35,024 nucleotides of DNA from an uncultured Bacilli bacterium (GCA_910580135.1 CAJTXC010000003.1:1-35024), one strand, 5' to 3'; positions 1 to 7,791 are shown, counted from the stretch's first letter. The notes: generated by a model from the letters alone, not told the origin. Numbers and translations are program-made.

Positions 1-43
1 ACCGGCTATGACACTCTTTCCCTACACGACGCTCTTCCGATCT
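1..43. other. Illumina sequencing adapter contamination
   Basis: Bases 11-43 match the Illumina TruSeq read-1 adapter exactly as I know it, from ACACTCTTTCCC to the end CTCTTCCGATCT. Bases 3-10 (CGGCTATG) look like an 8-nt index preceded by AC, as in a P5 adapter; this part is from memory. Translation of the adapter gives the well-known artefact peptide MTLFPYTTLFRS. None of this is genomic. Confidence 0.97.
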
Positions 44-2311
44 GTAAACTATTTATCAGCAGGGCAACTTTATTTGCTCGATAATCCACTTTTAAAAAGA
101 CCTTTAAAAAAAGATGATATTAAAAAGAAGATAGTAGGACACTGGGGAACCGTTCCAGGTCAAAACTTTATATATACACATTTAAACAGAATAATTAATA
201 AGTATGATTTAGATATGATTTATTTATCAGGACCAGGTCATGGTGGGAACTTCATGGTTGCTAACACTTATTTGGAAGGTAGTTATACCGAAAAGTATCC
301 TAATATAACAAGGGATGAAATGGGTATGAAAAAACTATTTAAACAGTTTTCTTTCCCGGGCGGAATACCTTCTCACGTTGCACCTGAAACGCCAGGATCT
401 ATTCATGAAGGCGGAGAATTAGGTTATAGTTTATCTCATGCTTTTGGAGCGGTACTAGATAATCCTAATTTAATTGCGGCATGTGTTGTAGGCGATGGTG
501 AAGCAGAAACAGGGCCTCTTGCAACTAGTTGGCACGGAATTAAGTTTTTAAATAAAAAGACCGATGGAGTAGTATTACCAATCCTTCATTTAAACGGATA
601 TAAAATAAGTAACCCAACTATTTTTTCTAGAATGACTGATGAAGAATTAGGTAGCTTCTTTTATGGACTAGGTTATAAACCTTATATGGTATCTGGTGAA
701 GAAGAACTTTCTATGCATAAGAAAATGATGGCAACGATGGATGCCGTAATAAAAGATATTAAAGATATAAAAAACTCTTCAGATAATGAAAAAGTAAGAT
801 GGCCAGTGATAATTTTAAGAACGCCAAAAGGTTGGACTGGACCTAAAGAAGTTGATGGTAAAATAATAAAAGGTTCTTTTAGAGCACACCAAGTTCCTAT
901 TTCTATGGAAAAAGAAGAGCATTTAAGTTTACTTGAAGCTTGGCTTAAAAGTTATAAACCAGAAGAGTTATTTGACGAAAATGGAACGTTAATTAAAGAA
1001 CTACAAGACTTTTGCCCTAAAGGAAACAAAAGAATGGGTGCAAGCTTATACACTAATGGTGGATATTTAAGAAAAGATTTAATAATGCCAGACTTTTCTA
1101 ATTACGAGGTCGATATACCTTATCCTGGTTCGGTTAAAAAGCAAGATATGTTAGTTTTAAGCAGTTTTATTAGGGATATATTTAAGCTAAATAAAGAAAA
1201 TAAAAACTTTAGAATATTTGGACCAGATGAAACTATGTCAAATAGATTATATGATGTGTTTGATGAAACTAGTAGAAGTTGGCAATTAGACGTAAAAGAA
1301 AATGATGAGTATTTATCAAAAGATGGTAGGGTAATGGATTCTATGCTTTCTGAGCACATGTGTGAAGGAATGCTTGAAGGGTACTTACTTACTGGAAGAC
1401 ATGGATTCTTTGCAAGTTATGAAGCGTTCATTAGGATAGTTGATTCCATGGCGGCACAACATGCTAAATGGCTTAAAGTTTGTAATGAAATAAACTGGAG
1501 AATGCCTATATCATCGCTAAACTTCTTGTTAGCATCAAACGTATGGCAACAAGATCATAACGGTTTTACTCATCAAGATCCAGGATTTTTAGACCATATT
1601 GCTAATAAAAAGGTGGACGTTGTAAGAATGTATTTGCCTCCTGATGCTAACTGTTTATTATCTTGCATGGATCACTGTTTAAAAAGTAAGAACTATGTTA
1701 ACGTAATCGTTGCATCTAAACATCCATCATACCAGTGGCTTTCCATGGATAAGGCAATAGAGCATTGTACGAAAGGTATTGGCACGTGGGACTTTGTTAG
1801 TAATGATTCTAATCCTGATATTATAATGGCATGTGCAGGAGATACTCCAACCGTGGAAGCTATCGCTGCAACCAAGATATTAAAAGAATATGTTCCGGAT
1901 ATAAAGGTAAGGTTTATAAACGTAGTTGATTTAATGAAACTAGATTCTACTACTAATCACCCACATAGTTTAAGTGATGATGATTATGATGAATTATTTA
2001 CTAAGGATAAACCAATTATATTTGCATACCATGGTTATCCAACCTTAATTCATGAGCTTACTTACTTTAGACATAACCATAACATACACGTTCACGGCTA
2101 CCAAGAAGAAGGGACCATTACAACGGCGTTTGACATGCGTGTTAAAAATAAAATTGACAGGTTTAACTTGGTAATTGATGCGGTTAACAATTTAGATATT
2201 CCAAACAAGGATGCTATTATAAAAGAAATGGAAGAAAAGCTAAAATATCATGCTAGTTACATAACCGAAACTGGGGAAGACATAGAAGAAATAAGAAATT
2301 GGAAATTTTAA
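44..2311 (+). CDS. xfp: phosphoketolase (XFP), 5' truncated
   Basis: Thiamine-diphosphate enzyme that phosphorolytically cleaves xylulose-5-phosphate (and often fructose-6-phosphate) to acetyl phosphate plus a shorter sugar phosphate, the key step of heterofermentative and bifid-type sugar catabolism in the cytoplasm. About 755 genomic codons are present against the usual ~790-800, so roughly 30-40 N-terminal residues are lost at the contig edge. Family hallmarks are visible in order: NYLSAGQLYLLDNPLL at the break, SGPGHGG, GDGEAETGPLATSWH (ThDP-binding), TPKGWTGP, HQDPGFLDH, SKHPSYQW and a C-terminal transketolase-like domain with CAGDTPTVEA. The apparent start codon at base 8 lies in adapter sequence and is not real. 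A terminator follows at once. Confidence 0.96.
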   Translation, partial: VNYLSAGQLYLLDNPLLKRPLKKDDIKKKIVGHWGTVPGQNFIYTHLNRIINKYDLDMIYLSGPGHGGNFMVANTYLEGSYTEKYPNITRDEMGMKKLFKQFSFPGGIPSHVAPETPGSIHEGGELGYSLSHAFGAVLDNPNLIAACVVGDGEAETGPLATSWHGIKFLNKKTDGVVLPILHLNGYKISNPTIFSRMTDEELGSFFYGLGYKPYMVSGEEELSMHKKMMATMDAVIKDIKDIKNSSDNEKVRWPVIILRTPKGWTGPKEVDGKIIKGSFRAHQVPISMEKEEHLSLLEAWLKSYKPEELFDENGTLIKELQDFCPKGNKRMGASLYTNGGYLRKDLIMPDFSNYEVDIPYPGSVKKQDMLVLSSFIRDIFKLNKENKNFRIFGPDETMSNRLYDVFDETSRSWQLDVKENDEYLSKDGRVMDSMLSEHMCEGMLEGYLLTGRHGFFASYEAFIRIVDSMAAQHAKWLKVCNEINWRMPISSLNFLLASNVWQQDHNGFTHQDPGFLDHIANKKVDVVRMYLPPDANCLLSCMDHCLKSKNYVNVIVASKHPSYQWLSMDKAIEHCTKGIGTWDFVSNDSNPDIIMACAGDTPTVEAIAATKILKEYVPDIKVRFINVVDLMKLDSTTNHPHSLSDDDYDELFTKDKPIIFAYHGYPTLIHELTYFRHNHNIHVHGYQEEGTITTAFDMRVKNKIDRFNLVIDAVNNLDIPNKDAIIKEMEEKLKYHASYITETGEDIEEIRNWKF

Positions 2312-2336
2312 AAAGTACCATTATAGGTACTTTTTT
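2311..2336 (+). terminator. intrinsic terminator of phosphoketolase gene
   Basis: Stem AAAAGTACC / GGTACTTTT with loop ATTATA, running into six T. It begins at the stop codon. Confidence 0.85.
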
Positions 2337-2355
2337 GACATAATTATGTCAAAAA
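2332..2355. promoter_or_regulatory. perfect 24-bp palindrome, possible operator
   Basis: Arms TTTTTGACATAA and TTATGTCAAAAA are exact reverse complements with no spacer. It shares its left T-run with the preceding terminator and ends 2 bp before the -35 box of the lipoprotein promoter. That position fits a repressor or activator site; it could also be a second hairpin of the terminator. Confidence 0.5.
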
Positions 2356-2357
2356 TA

Positions 2358-2386
2358 TTGAAAAGAAAAATATTATTTAGTATACT
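2358..2386 (+). promoter_or_regulatory. sigma-A promoter for lipoprotein gene
   Basis: -35 TTGAAA (2358-2363), 17-bp spacer, -10 TATACT (2381-2386). The Shine-Dalgarno AAAGGAGG lies at 2393-2400. Confidence 0.75.
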
Positions 2387-2410
2387 TTAATTAAAGGAGG
2401 ATAAGATAAA

Positions 2411-2842
2411 ATGAAAAAAGTTATGATGACTTTAGTAGCATTTGTTATGATGTTTGTTTTAACTGGTTGTGGTACTGAAACTTTAAGTTGTACGATGAGT
2501 CAAAATCAAAGTGGTATTAAAATGAATCAAGAAATAAATGCAACATTTGTAAACAACGAAGTAACTAAAATGTACATTAACGTTAACGCCGAACTTGATG
2601 AATCATATGTTTCTGCTATGGAACAAATAAAGGCTAGCGTTGAGACAAACCTTAAACAATACAAGGATAATGGTGGTAAGCTAGATATTACTACAGAAGG
2701 TAACACCATTAATGCTAGAGTGGATTTTGATTTAGCAAACATGAGCAAAGAACAAAAGAAAAACCTAAACATGGTTGATGTTTATGGAACTAAATCCGCT
2801 GCTGCAAAAGAATTAGAAAAACAAGGATACACTTGTAAGTAA
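2411..2842 (+). CDS. small secreted lipoprotein of unknown function
   Basis: 143 residues. A type II signal peptide is clear: MKK, a hydrophobic core and lipobox L17-T-G-C20, so the mature protein would be lipid-anchored on the outer face of the membrane at Cys20. The mature part is hydrophilic, carries two further cysteines (Cys27 and the penultimate Cys142, a possible disulfide), and resembles the many small YehR-like/DUF1307-type lipoproteins of Bacillota only in general layout. I do not assign a function. The start is supported by an ideal SD (AAAGGAGG) 10 bases upstream. It is monocistronic, with its own promoter and terminator. Confidence 0.85.
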   Translation: MKKVMMTLVAFVMMFVLTGCGTETLSCTMSQNQSGIKMNQEINATFVNNEVTKMYINVNAELDESYVSAMEQIKASVETNLKQYKDNGGKLDITTEGNTINARVDFDLANMSKEQKKNLNMVDVYGTKSAAAKELEKQGYTCK

Positions 2843-2851
2843 TTAAGATGG

Positions 2852-2882
2852 AAAGACTTGATTTAATATCAGGTCTTTTTTT
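2852..2882 (+). terminator. intrinsic terminator after lipoprotein gene
   Basis: Stem AAAGACTTGAT / ATCAGGTCTTT (one G-U pair) followed by a run of seven T. Confidence 0.85.
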
Positions 2883-2894
2883 GTTGAAAAAGTA

Positions 2895-2923
2895 TTTACA
2901 AAAATTAAAATAAGTGTTAATAT
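2895..2923 (+). promoter_or_regulatory. promoter of GntR-ABC operon
   Basis: -35 TTTACA (2895-2900), 17-bp spacer, -10 TAATAT (2918-2923) with upstream TG (TGTTAATAT), i.e. an extended -10. Confidence 0.7.
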
Positions 2924-2945
2924 TGTATTAATTGATTAATACAAT
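2922..2945. promoter_or_regulatory. operator palindrome for the GntR/YtrA regulator
   Basis: Arms ATTGTATTAAT (2922-2932) and ATTAATACAAT (2935-2945) are exact reverse complements around a 2-bp centre. The site starts inside the -10 box and covers the likely transcription start just ahead of the GntR gene, the expected place for autorepression by a dimeric winged-helix protein. Confidence 0.7.
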
Positions 2946-2960
2946 TAAGAAGGTGATAGC

Positions 2961-3320
2961 TTGGGTTTTATATTTGATAACGAAAGACCAATATACGTGC
3001 AACTAGTAGAGCAAATAAGACTGAAGATAGTATCAGGCGAATATAAAATGAATGAAAAATTACCATCGGTTAGAGATTTTGCGGTAGAGGCAAAGGCTAA
3101 TCCAAACACGGTTCAAAGAGCTTTGGTAGAACTAGAAAAAGAAGGTCTTATTTATACCGAAAGCACTAGTGGCAAATTTGTAACTAATGATGAGAGAAAA
3201 CTCTATGATATAAAAGATAATATCATTAAATGTAAGGTAAGTTGCTTAATAAGTGATATGGAACTTTTAGGTATAAAAAAAGAAGAAGTAATTAAATACT
3301 TAAAAAACATGAAAGGATAA
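2961..3320 (+). CDS. GntR family transcriptional regulator, YtrA subfamily
   Basis: 119-residue winged-helix repressor. Residues ~10-72 form the GntR DNA-binding domain (PIYVQLVEQIRLKIVSGEY, then LPSVRDFAVEAKANPNTVQRAL and the wing GLIYTESTSGKFV). The short C-terminal tail without a large effector domain is typical of the YtrA subfamily, which usually controls a neighbouring ABC transporter. Start: TTG at 2961 with SD AAGAAGGTGAT; no ATG fits. The ABC ATPase starts 5 bases after the stop, so the gene is the first of a three-gene operon, probably autorepressed through the palindrome at 2922-2945. The inducing signal is unknown; related systems respond to cell-wall stress or peptide antibiotics. 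Confidence 0.92.
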   Translation: MGFIFDNERPIYVQLVEQIRLKIVSGEYKMNEKLPSVRDFAVEAKANPNTVQRALVELEKEGLIYTESTSGKFVTNDERKLYDIKDNIIKCKVSCLISDMELLGIKKEEVIKYLKNMKG

Positions 3321-3325
3321 ATAAT

Positions 3326-4021
3326 ATGACGATTTTAGAATGTAAAAAATTATGTAAGAACTACGATGAAAAAGTAGCGTTAAAAGATGTTAATTTAGAA
3401 GTAAAAAGTGGTAAGATAATCGGTCTTTTAGGAAAAAATGGTAGTGGAAAAACAACTCTTATAAAACTTATTAATGACTTGTTAACACCTACTAGTGGAA
3501 AAGTTTTAGTAGAAGGAAGTGCACCTGGTATAAACTCAAAAGAAGTAATATCATACTTACCAGAAAGAACCTATTTTAGTTCTGAGATGAAAGTTATAGA
3601 TACCATTAAATATTTTGAAGATTTTTATAAAAACTTTAATAAGGAAAAAGCATTTAAACTGTTAAAGGATTTAGACTTAGACATAAACATGAAAATATCA
3701 AAGATGTCTAAGGGAATGAGAGAAAAACTTCAATTAATACTAGTTATGTCAAGAGATGCTAAACTTTATATATTAGATGAGCCGTTAGGAGGCGTTGATC
3801 CTGCTACAAGAGATTACATATTAGATACGATTTTATCTAACTTTTGTGAGGGAGCAAGCGTAATTATATCAACCCATCTTATATCTGATATAGAAAGAAT
3901 ACTAGACGAAGTAATCTTTATTGATAACGGAGAAGTTAAACTACATGAAACAACGGATGATTTAAGAGAAAAAGAAAATGCTTCAATTGATGAAATATTT
4001 AGGAGGATGTTTAAATGTTAA
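3326..4021 (+). CDS. ABC transporter ATP-binding protein
   Basis: 231-residue nucleotide-binding subunit of an ABC-2-like exporter. Walker A is G36-KNGSGKT-T44, the Q-loop region is YLPERTYF, the signature is a degenerate SKGMREK in place of LSGGQ, Walker B is YILDEP (D151, E152), the D-loop is GGVD, and the H-loop histidine is in ISTHL. The degenerate signature is common in YtrB/CcmA-like ATPases. It is co-translated with the permease: its last 7 bases overlap the next start. Together with the upstream YtrA-type regulator this resembles the Bacillus ytr system; substrate unknown. Confidence 0.93.
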   Translation: MTILECKKLCKNYDEKVALKDVNLEVKSGKIIGLLGKNGSGKTTLIKLINDLLTPTSGKVLVEGSAPGINSKEVISYLPERTYFSSEMKVIDTIKYFEDFYKNFNKEKAFKLLKDLDLDINMKISKMSKGMREKLQLILVMSRDAKLYILDEPLGGVDPATRDYILDTILSNFCEGASVIISTHLISDIERILDEVIFIDNGEVKLHETTDDLREKENASIDEIFRRMFKC

Positions 4022-4806
4022 AAAAATTATTAAAGTATGATTTAAAATGGACGTATAAACTATTAGTTATCTTTTATGCACTAGCACTTATCTTTTCTTG
4101 CATAACAAGATTATGTTCATTAGTAGATAACTCAGCTTTATTTAGCGTGTTAAAAAGTATATCAGCAGGTTTTGCAATTGCCATGATGGTAAACGCTATT
4201 ATAAACTGCATTATGCGATCATGGGTTAGGTTTACTAAAAACATGTACAAAGATGAATCATATCTTACCCATACATTACCAGTAAGTAAAAATAAATTAT
4301 ATTTATCAAAGGTGTTATCAGCGGTTATATGTATGGTAACGTCAATTGTGGTAGTAATAGCTTGCTTATTTATCTGTTATTACTCAAAAGAAAATATAAG
4401 TATCTTAAAAAACATGTTAGAGCTTGCCGCTGGAACTTATGATACCACGGTAATAAAATTATTATTAGTACTATTTTTTGTCTTACTTTTAGAAATGATT
4501 TTTATAATATTAGTAGGATACGTAGGAATAATTATAGGTCATAAAAGTAATCAAAATAGGATGTCAAAATCAGTTGTTATGGGAGTTATTTTATACATAT
4601 TAACCCAAATGGTAACCCTTTTATTAATCGTTATCTTTGGTTTGTTTAATAAGTCGGTAATGAACATAGTAAACACCAAGGATATAATAAACATAGATGC
4701 TATAAAATTAGTTTTATTTGCGGGTATATTTATATATGTTGTTTATATTGTTATTTATTATATAGCAGGTAAAAAACTATTAGAAAAAGGTGTTAATGTG
4801 GATTAA
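4015..4806 (+). CDS. ABC transporter permease, multi-pass membrane protein
   Basis: 263 residues with about six predicted membrane segments (roughly 17-32, 48-68, 100-124, 160-183, 196-222 and 233-252) and a cytoplasmic HTLPVSKNKLYLSK loop of the kind seen in ABC-2-type permeases of Bacillota. The gene overlaps the ATPase gene (start ATG at 4015, SD AGGAGG at 4002-4007), so the two are almost certainly partners. No substrate can be read from the sequence. Confidence 0.85.
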   Translation: MLKKLLKYDLKWTYKLLVIFYALALIFSCITRLCSLVDNSALFSVLKSISAGFAIAMMVNAIINCIMRSWVRFTKNMYKDESYLTHTLPVSKNKLYLSKVLSAVICMVTSIVVVIACLFICYYSKENISILKNMLELAAGTYDTTVIKLLLVLFFVLLLEMIFIILVGYVGIIIGHKSNQNRMSKSVVMGVILYILTQMVTLLLIVIFGLFNKSVMNIVNTKDIINIDAIKLVLFAGIFIYVVYIVIYYIAGKKLLEKGVNVD

Positions 4807-4838
4807 AAGCATACTTAAATAAAATAGTATGTTTTTTT
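4805..4838 (+). terminator. intrinsic terminator of ABC operon
   Basis: Stem AAAAGCATACT / AGTATGTTTTT with one G-U pair and a 10-base A/T loop, followed by a T run. Confidence 0.8.
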
Positions 4839-4873
4839 CTTTTATAGTATAATGATGATAATAGGTGATAAAA

Positions 4874-5563
4874 ATGAAGTATGAGGATATTGTTAATAAA
4901 AATATAGATAATATGTTTTTTCATTATACAAATAAGGACAATTTAGATAGTATCTTTAAAAAAGGTTTAATTCCCAGAATTGGCAAAAACGCAAGTTTCA
5001 TTGAAACGAGTGAAAAGGTGTTTTTTACTAAAGGAGCAAAAGGTATTTTGGTTTTAGTGGATGTTTGGATTAAGTGGCTTGTACTAAGACCCAAAAATAA
5101 CTTTATTTATGGTGTAGGTGCATTTCTTATGCAACAAAGATGGTTTCCTAAGATTATTATAGATATTTTATGGTCCAATTGGATAAAAAGTGAATCCAGA
5201 ACTAAAAGGGCTTGTAAAAAGCTAAATAAGGTTTTAGATAAAAGCGTATTTTTAAGCTTGGCTTTAGAAAAAAATATAGATTATAAAGAAGAAGACATTG
5301 ATGAAGTAAAACAAAGGACCTTTAGAAAAGATTGGTTAGATTACATTTATTCGTATGATAAGGGTTTAATAAATAAAAAAATGGATTACTGGAATATGCA
5401 TACATTAACAGGTAAGGTAATAGAACCATCTAAAATAAGATTAGTAAGATTAAAGGAGAAAACCAACGCTAATGAAATTTTAAAATATATAGTTAAAAAC
5501 ACTAATTATGATTTAGATGAGTTACCGTTTTTAAATGAATATAAAAGTAAATATCTCTCATAA
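4874..5563 (+). CDS. conserved hypothetical protein with ADP-ribosyltransferase-like HYT motif
   Basis: 229 residues from ATG 4874. The GGTGAT SD at 4864-4869 suits this ATG; the in-frame GTG at 4865 lies inside the SD and is unlikely. The N terminus reads FFHYTNKDNLDSIFKKGLIPR, the H-x-T ... I-x-x-x-G-L pattern that opens the catalytic fold of ART-like proteins (DarT, RNA 2'-phosphotransferase and toxins of that superfamily). A basic, Trp-rich middle and a C-terminal VIEPSKIRLVRLKE strand follow. No signal peptide, so probably cytosolic. A promoter -10 TATAAT is at 4848-4853. The ART link is my inference from the motif; the catalytic glutamate cannot be assigned safely. Confidence 0.7.
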   Translation: MKYEDIVNKNIDNMFFHYTNKDNLDSIFKKGLIPRIGKNASFIETSEKVFFTKGAKGILVLVDVWIKWLVLRPKNNFIYGVGAFLMQQRWFPKIIIDILWSNWIKSESRTKRACKKLNKVLDKSVFLSLALEKNIDYKEEDIDEVKQRTFRKDWLDYIYSYDKGLINKKMDYWNMHTLTGKVIEPSKIRLVRLKEKTNANEILKYIVKNTNYDLDELPFLNEYKSKYLS

Positions 5564-5582
5564 TAAAAATGAGGTGATATAC

Positions 5583-6128
5583 GTGTCAAAAGTATTAATA
5601 ATAATAGGTTCAAGAAGAGAAGGTAACTCATGGAATTTAGCTAACAAACTAAAAGAAGAATTAAAAAAGGATAGGATTATATCTAAAGTAATTACGCCTG
5701 GAAACCAAAAAATATACTTGTGTACTGGATGTATGGATTGTGATGAAACAGGTGTTTGTGATTTTAATGATGACATGCAAGATAACATAAAAAAAGTTTT
5801 AGAAAGCGATATACTTATCTTTATAACGCCAACTAGGTGGAATACTTTATCTGGTGATTTAAAAATATTCATGGATAGGTTAAATCCTTTATATACAAAA
5901 GAAAGTCTAAAAAATAAAAAGATGATATCGATATCAATTGGTGCGAAGGGAAAAGAAGACTACTCGACAGACGGAGCGATAAGCGCGTTAGGTTCTTTTG
6001 CGGATAGTGCTAAGATGAAAGTTATATTAACATATCAGTTTAACCACTGCTTAGAATCTGATGATATATTAAAAAACGAAGAAGAAATAGAAAAACTAGT
6101 TAGTGAAATAAAAAAGAAAATTAAATAA
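5583..6128 (+). CDS. flavodoxin-fold NAD(P)H-dependent FMN reductase/oxidoreductase
   Basis: 181 residues from GTG 5583, chosen because GAGGTGAT (5571-5578) sits 4-10 bases upstream. The longer in-frame ATG at 5535 lies inside the previous gene and has no SD. The protein opens with VLIIIGSRREGNSWNLA, the FMN-phosphate-binding loop of the NADPH-dependent FMN reductase family, and has TPTRWNTLSGDLKIFMDR, which contacts the flavin. The segment C-T-G-C-M-D-C-x5-C contains four close cysteines like the compact cluster motif of iron-sulfur flavoproteins; whether it binds a cluster here is uncertain. Cytoplasmic redox enzyme of unknown physiological substrate. Confidence 0.82.
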   Translation: MSKVLIIIGSRREGNSWNLANKLKEELKKDRIISKVITPGNQKIYLCTGCMDCDETGVCDFNDDMQDNIKKVLESDILIFITPTRWNTLSGDLKIFMDRLNPLYTKESLKNKKMISISIGAKGKEDYSTDGAISALGSFADSAKMKVILTYQFNHCLESDDILKNEEEIEKLVSEIKKKIK

Positions 6129-6135
6129 AATACTA

Positions 6136-6164
6136 AAGGCATACTTAAAAAAGTATGTTTTTTT
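6136..6164 (+). terminator. intrinsic terminator after oxidoreductase gene
   Basis: Stem GCATACTT (6139-6146) / AAGTATGT (6151-6158) and a T tail. The core is nearly identical to the terminator at 4805-4838. Confidence 0.8.
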
Positions 6165-6190
6165 AAATATGCACTGATTAAATTGAAAAT

Positions 6191-6283
6191 TTCAGTGTAG
6201 TTGTCAAAAAGTTTTTCACAAAAATTTATAAATAACGTTGACAACTAAACTGAATATTATTATAATATCAGTGTAATTGTCAA
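6191..6283. promoter_or_regulatory. three copies of a 17-bp operator around the abiE promoter
   Basis: Copy 1 TTCAGTGTAGTTGTCAA at 6191-6207. Copy 2 is inverted, TTGACAACTAAACTGAA at 6238-6254. Copy 3 ATCAGTGTAATTGTCAA at 6267-6283. Copy 2 contains the -35 hexamer and copy 3 begins right after the -10. AbiEi antitoxins are known to repress their own operon through repeats in the promoter, so these are the likely sites. Confidence 0.8.
6238..6266 (+). promoter_or_regulatory. consensus promoter of the abiE operon
   Basis: Perfect -35 TTGACA (6238-6243), 17-bp spacer, perfect -10 TATAAT (6261-6266). Such strength fits a toxin-antitoxin operon held down by repression. Confidence 0.9.
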
Positions 6284-6299
6284 AGAAAGGACTTTGTTT

Positions 6300-6956
6300 A
6301 TGAATGATGTTAATAATAATATAGAGAGTTTTAAAAGAGCTTATAGTGATGAGTATTTTGATTCTCTTATGGCCTATGAAAAGATTATATTAATAGGTAA
6401 AGAAAATAATGGTTATATTACGTCAAAAGATGTAACTAAAAATAATATTAGTAGACAATATATTAAGCTTCTCGAAAACAAAGGTGCAATAGAAAAAGTA
6501 GATAGAGGAATTTATGTTTTAAAAGGTATCGCATCAGATGATTTCTTTGTCTTTCAACTAAGGTATCCAAAAACTATATTCTCACATTTTTCTGCACTTT
6601 ATCTTTATAATTTAACCGAGGAGTTTCCATATAAATTTGATATAACATGTAGCAATAGTTATAACGTTAAAGGGATAAAGGATAACAATGTATTTTATGT
6701 TAATAAGGATGTGTTAGATCTTGGAAAAATAGAAATTAAAACTAAATATAAGAACAAGGTTAACGTTTATGATATAGAAAGAACGATTTGCGATATTATT
6801 AGATGTGATAATAGAATGGATGAAGAACAACTTATAAAAACTTTGAAAAGTGTATTTTCAAGTAAAATTGTTAATATGCATAAACTTAGTCAATACTCTA
6901 AAAAGCTAAATTGTCATGATAAAGTAATGAAGATTGTGAGGTATTATGATGAATAG
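6300..6956 (+). CDS. abiEi: type IV toxin-antitoxin antitoxin, AbiEi family
   Basis: 218 residues from ATG 6300 (SD AAAGGA 6286-6291); the TTG at 6294 is too close to the SD. The N-terminal winged helix-turn-helix (residues ~22-75: LIGKENNGYITSKDVTKNNIS, then KLLENKGAIEKVDRGIYVL) is the DNA-binding domain of the AbiEi_4 type. It is followed by an FQLRYPKTIFSHFSALYLYNLTEE block and the C-terminal antitoxin domain with YDIERTICDIIR, both characteristic of the family. It neutralises the AbiEii nucleotidyltransferase and represses the operon. AbiE systems were described as phage abortive-infection modules. The stop overlaps the toxin start. Confidence 0.93.
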   Translation: MNDVNNNIESFKRAYSDEYFDSLMAYEKIILIGKENNGYITSKDVTKNNISRQYIKLLENKGAIEKVDRGIYVLKGIASDDFFVFQLRYPKTIFSHFSALYLYNLTEEFPYKFDITCSNSYNVKGIKDNNVFYVNKDVLDLGKIEIKTKYKNKVNVYDIERTICDIIRCDNRMDEEQLIKTLKSVFSSKIVNMHKLSQYSKKLNCHDKVMKIVRYYDE

Positions 6957-7791
6957 CCAAAGGATAAAGGATAAACTAAAGATTTTATCAAAAGAAAAGA
7001 ATGTTAATTTCAATATTTTACTTCGTGAGTATATGTATGATAGATTTATAGAAAGATTATCTGTCAGTAAGTATAAATATGATTTTATTTTAAAAGGTGG
7101 TTATTATCTTTCATTAGTTTTTGGCATTGAAAATAGATCAACAATGGATATAGATGCAGCATTAAAAAACAGGTTATTATCAAGAGATAATTTAATTAAA
7201 ATAATAACTGATATTATAAAAATAGATATTCGTGATGGTGCAATTTTTAAAATAGATGAGATAAGTAAGATAAGAGAAGAAGACGAATATGGTGGCTTTA
7301 GAGTAACTATAACTGTTAATATTGATAGCACTAGAGAAACTTTCCATTTTGATGTTGCAACGGGTGATCCTATAACCCCAAGTGAAATAAATTATAAATA
7401 TAAATTACTTGTGGAAAATAGAAATATAAACGTGCTTGCATATAACTTAGAAACAGTATTGGCAGAAAAGTTAGAAACAGTTTTAACACGTGGTGAACGC
7501 AATAGTAGAATGAAAGATTATTATGATATATATTTAATAATGAAACTTAAATTAGATGAAATTAATTTAGAACATTTAAAAGAAGCAGTAAAAAATACTT
7601 TTTCTAAGAGAAATTTTACTGATAATACACTTGCTTTGTTCGACGATATAAAAGAAAGTAATATACTTGAGCAAAAGTGGAAAAGTTATAAAAGAAAAAA
7701 AGATATTAACGATATTAGTTTTTGTGATACGATAAAAGCGATAGAAAAATTGTTATTAATTTGTACTGATAGCAGTTTACAACTAGTATAA
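6949..7791 (+). CDS. abiEii: AbiEii/AbiGii-family nucleotidyltransferase toxin
   Basis: 280 residues (281 if ATG 6946 is used; SD GAGGT at 6938-6942 favours 6949). Hallmarks of the nucleotidyltransferase toxin family are present: LKGGYYLSLVFGIENRSTMDIDA, i.e. a KGG motif followed by the metal-binding DID pair around residues 67-69; LAEKLETVLTRGERNSRMKDYYDIYLI with the conserved K/R and DYYD block. The enzyme is expected to transfer nucleotides onto RNA (tRNA in studied relatives) and stop growth on phage infection. All key residues appear intact, so the module is probably functional. The gene overlaps the antitoxin gene by 8 bases. Confidence 0.93.
   Translation: MNSQRIKDKLKILSKEKNVNFNILLREYMYDRFIERLSVSKYKYDFILKGGYYLSLVFGIENRSTMDIDAALKNRLLSRDNLIKIITDIIKIDIRDGAIFKIDEISKIREEDEYGGFRVTITVNIDSTRETFHFDVATGDPITPSEINYKYKLLVENRNINVLAYNLETVLAEKLETVLTRGERNSRMKDYYDIYLIMKLKLDEINLEHLKEAVKNTFSKRNFTDNTLALFDDIKESNILEQKWKSYKRKKDINDISFCDTIKAIEKLLLICTDSSLQLV

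Noticed and set aside
8..43. ATG start and first 12 codons of the phosphoketolase frame
   Set aside because: They are adapter sequence; the native start lies upstream of the contig.
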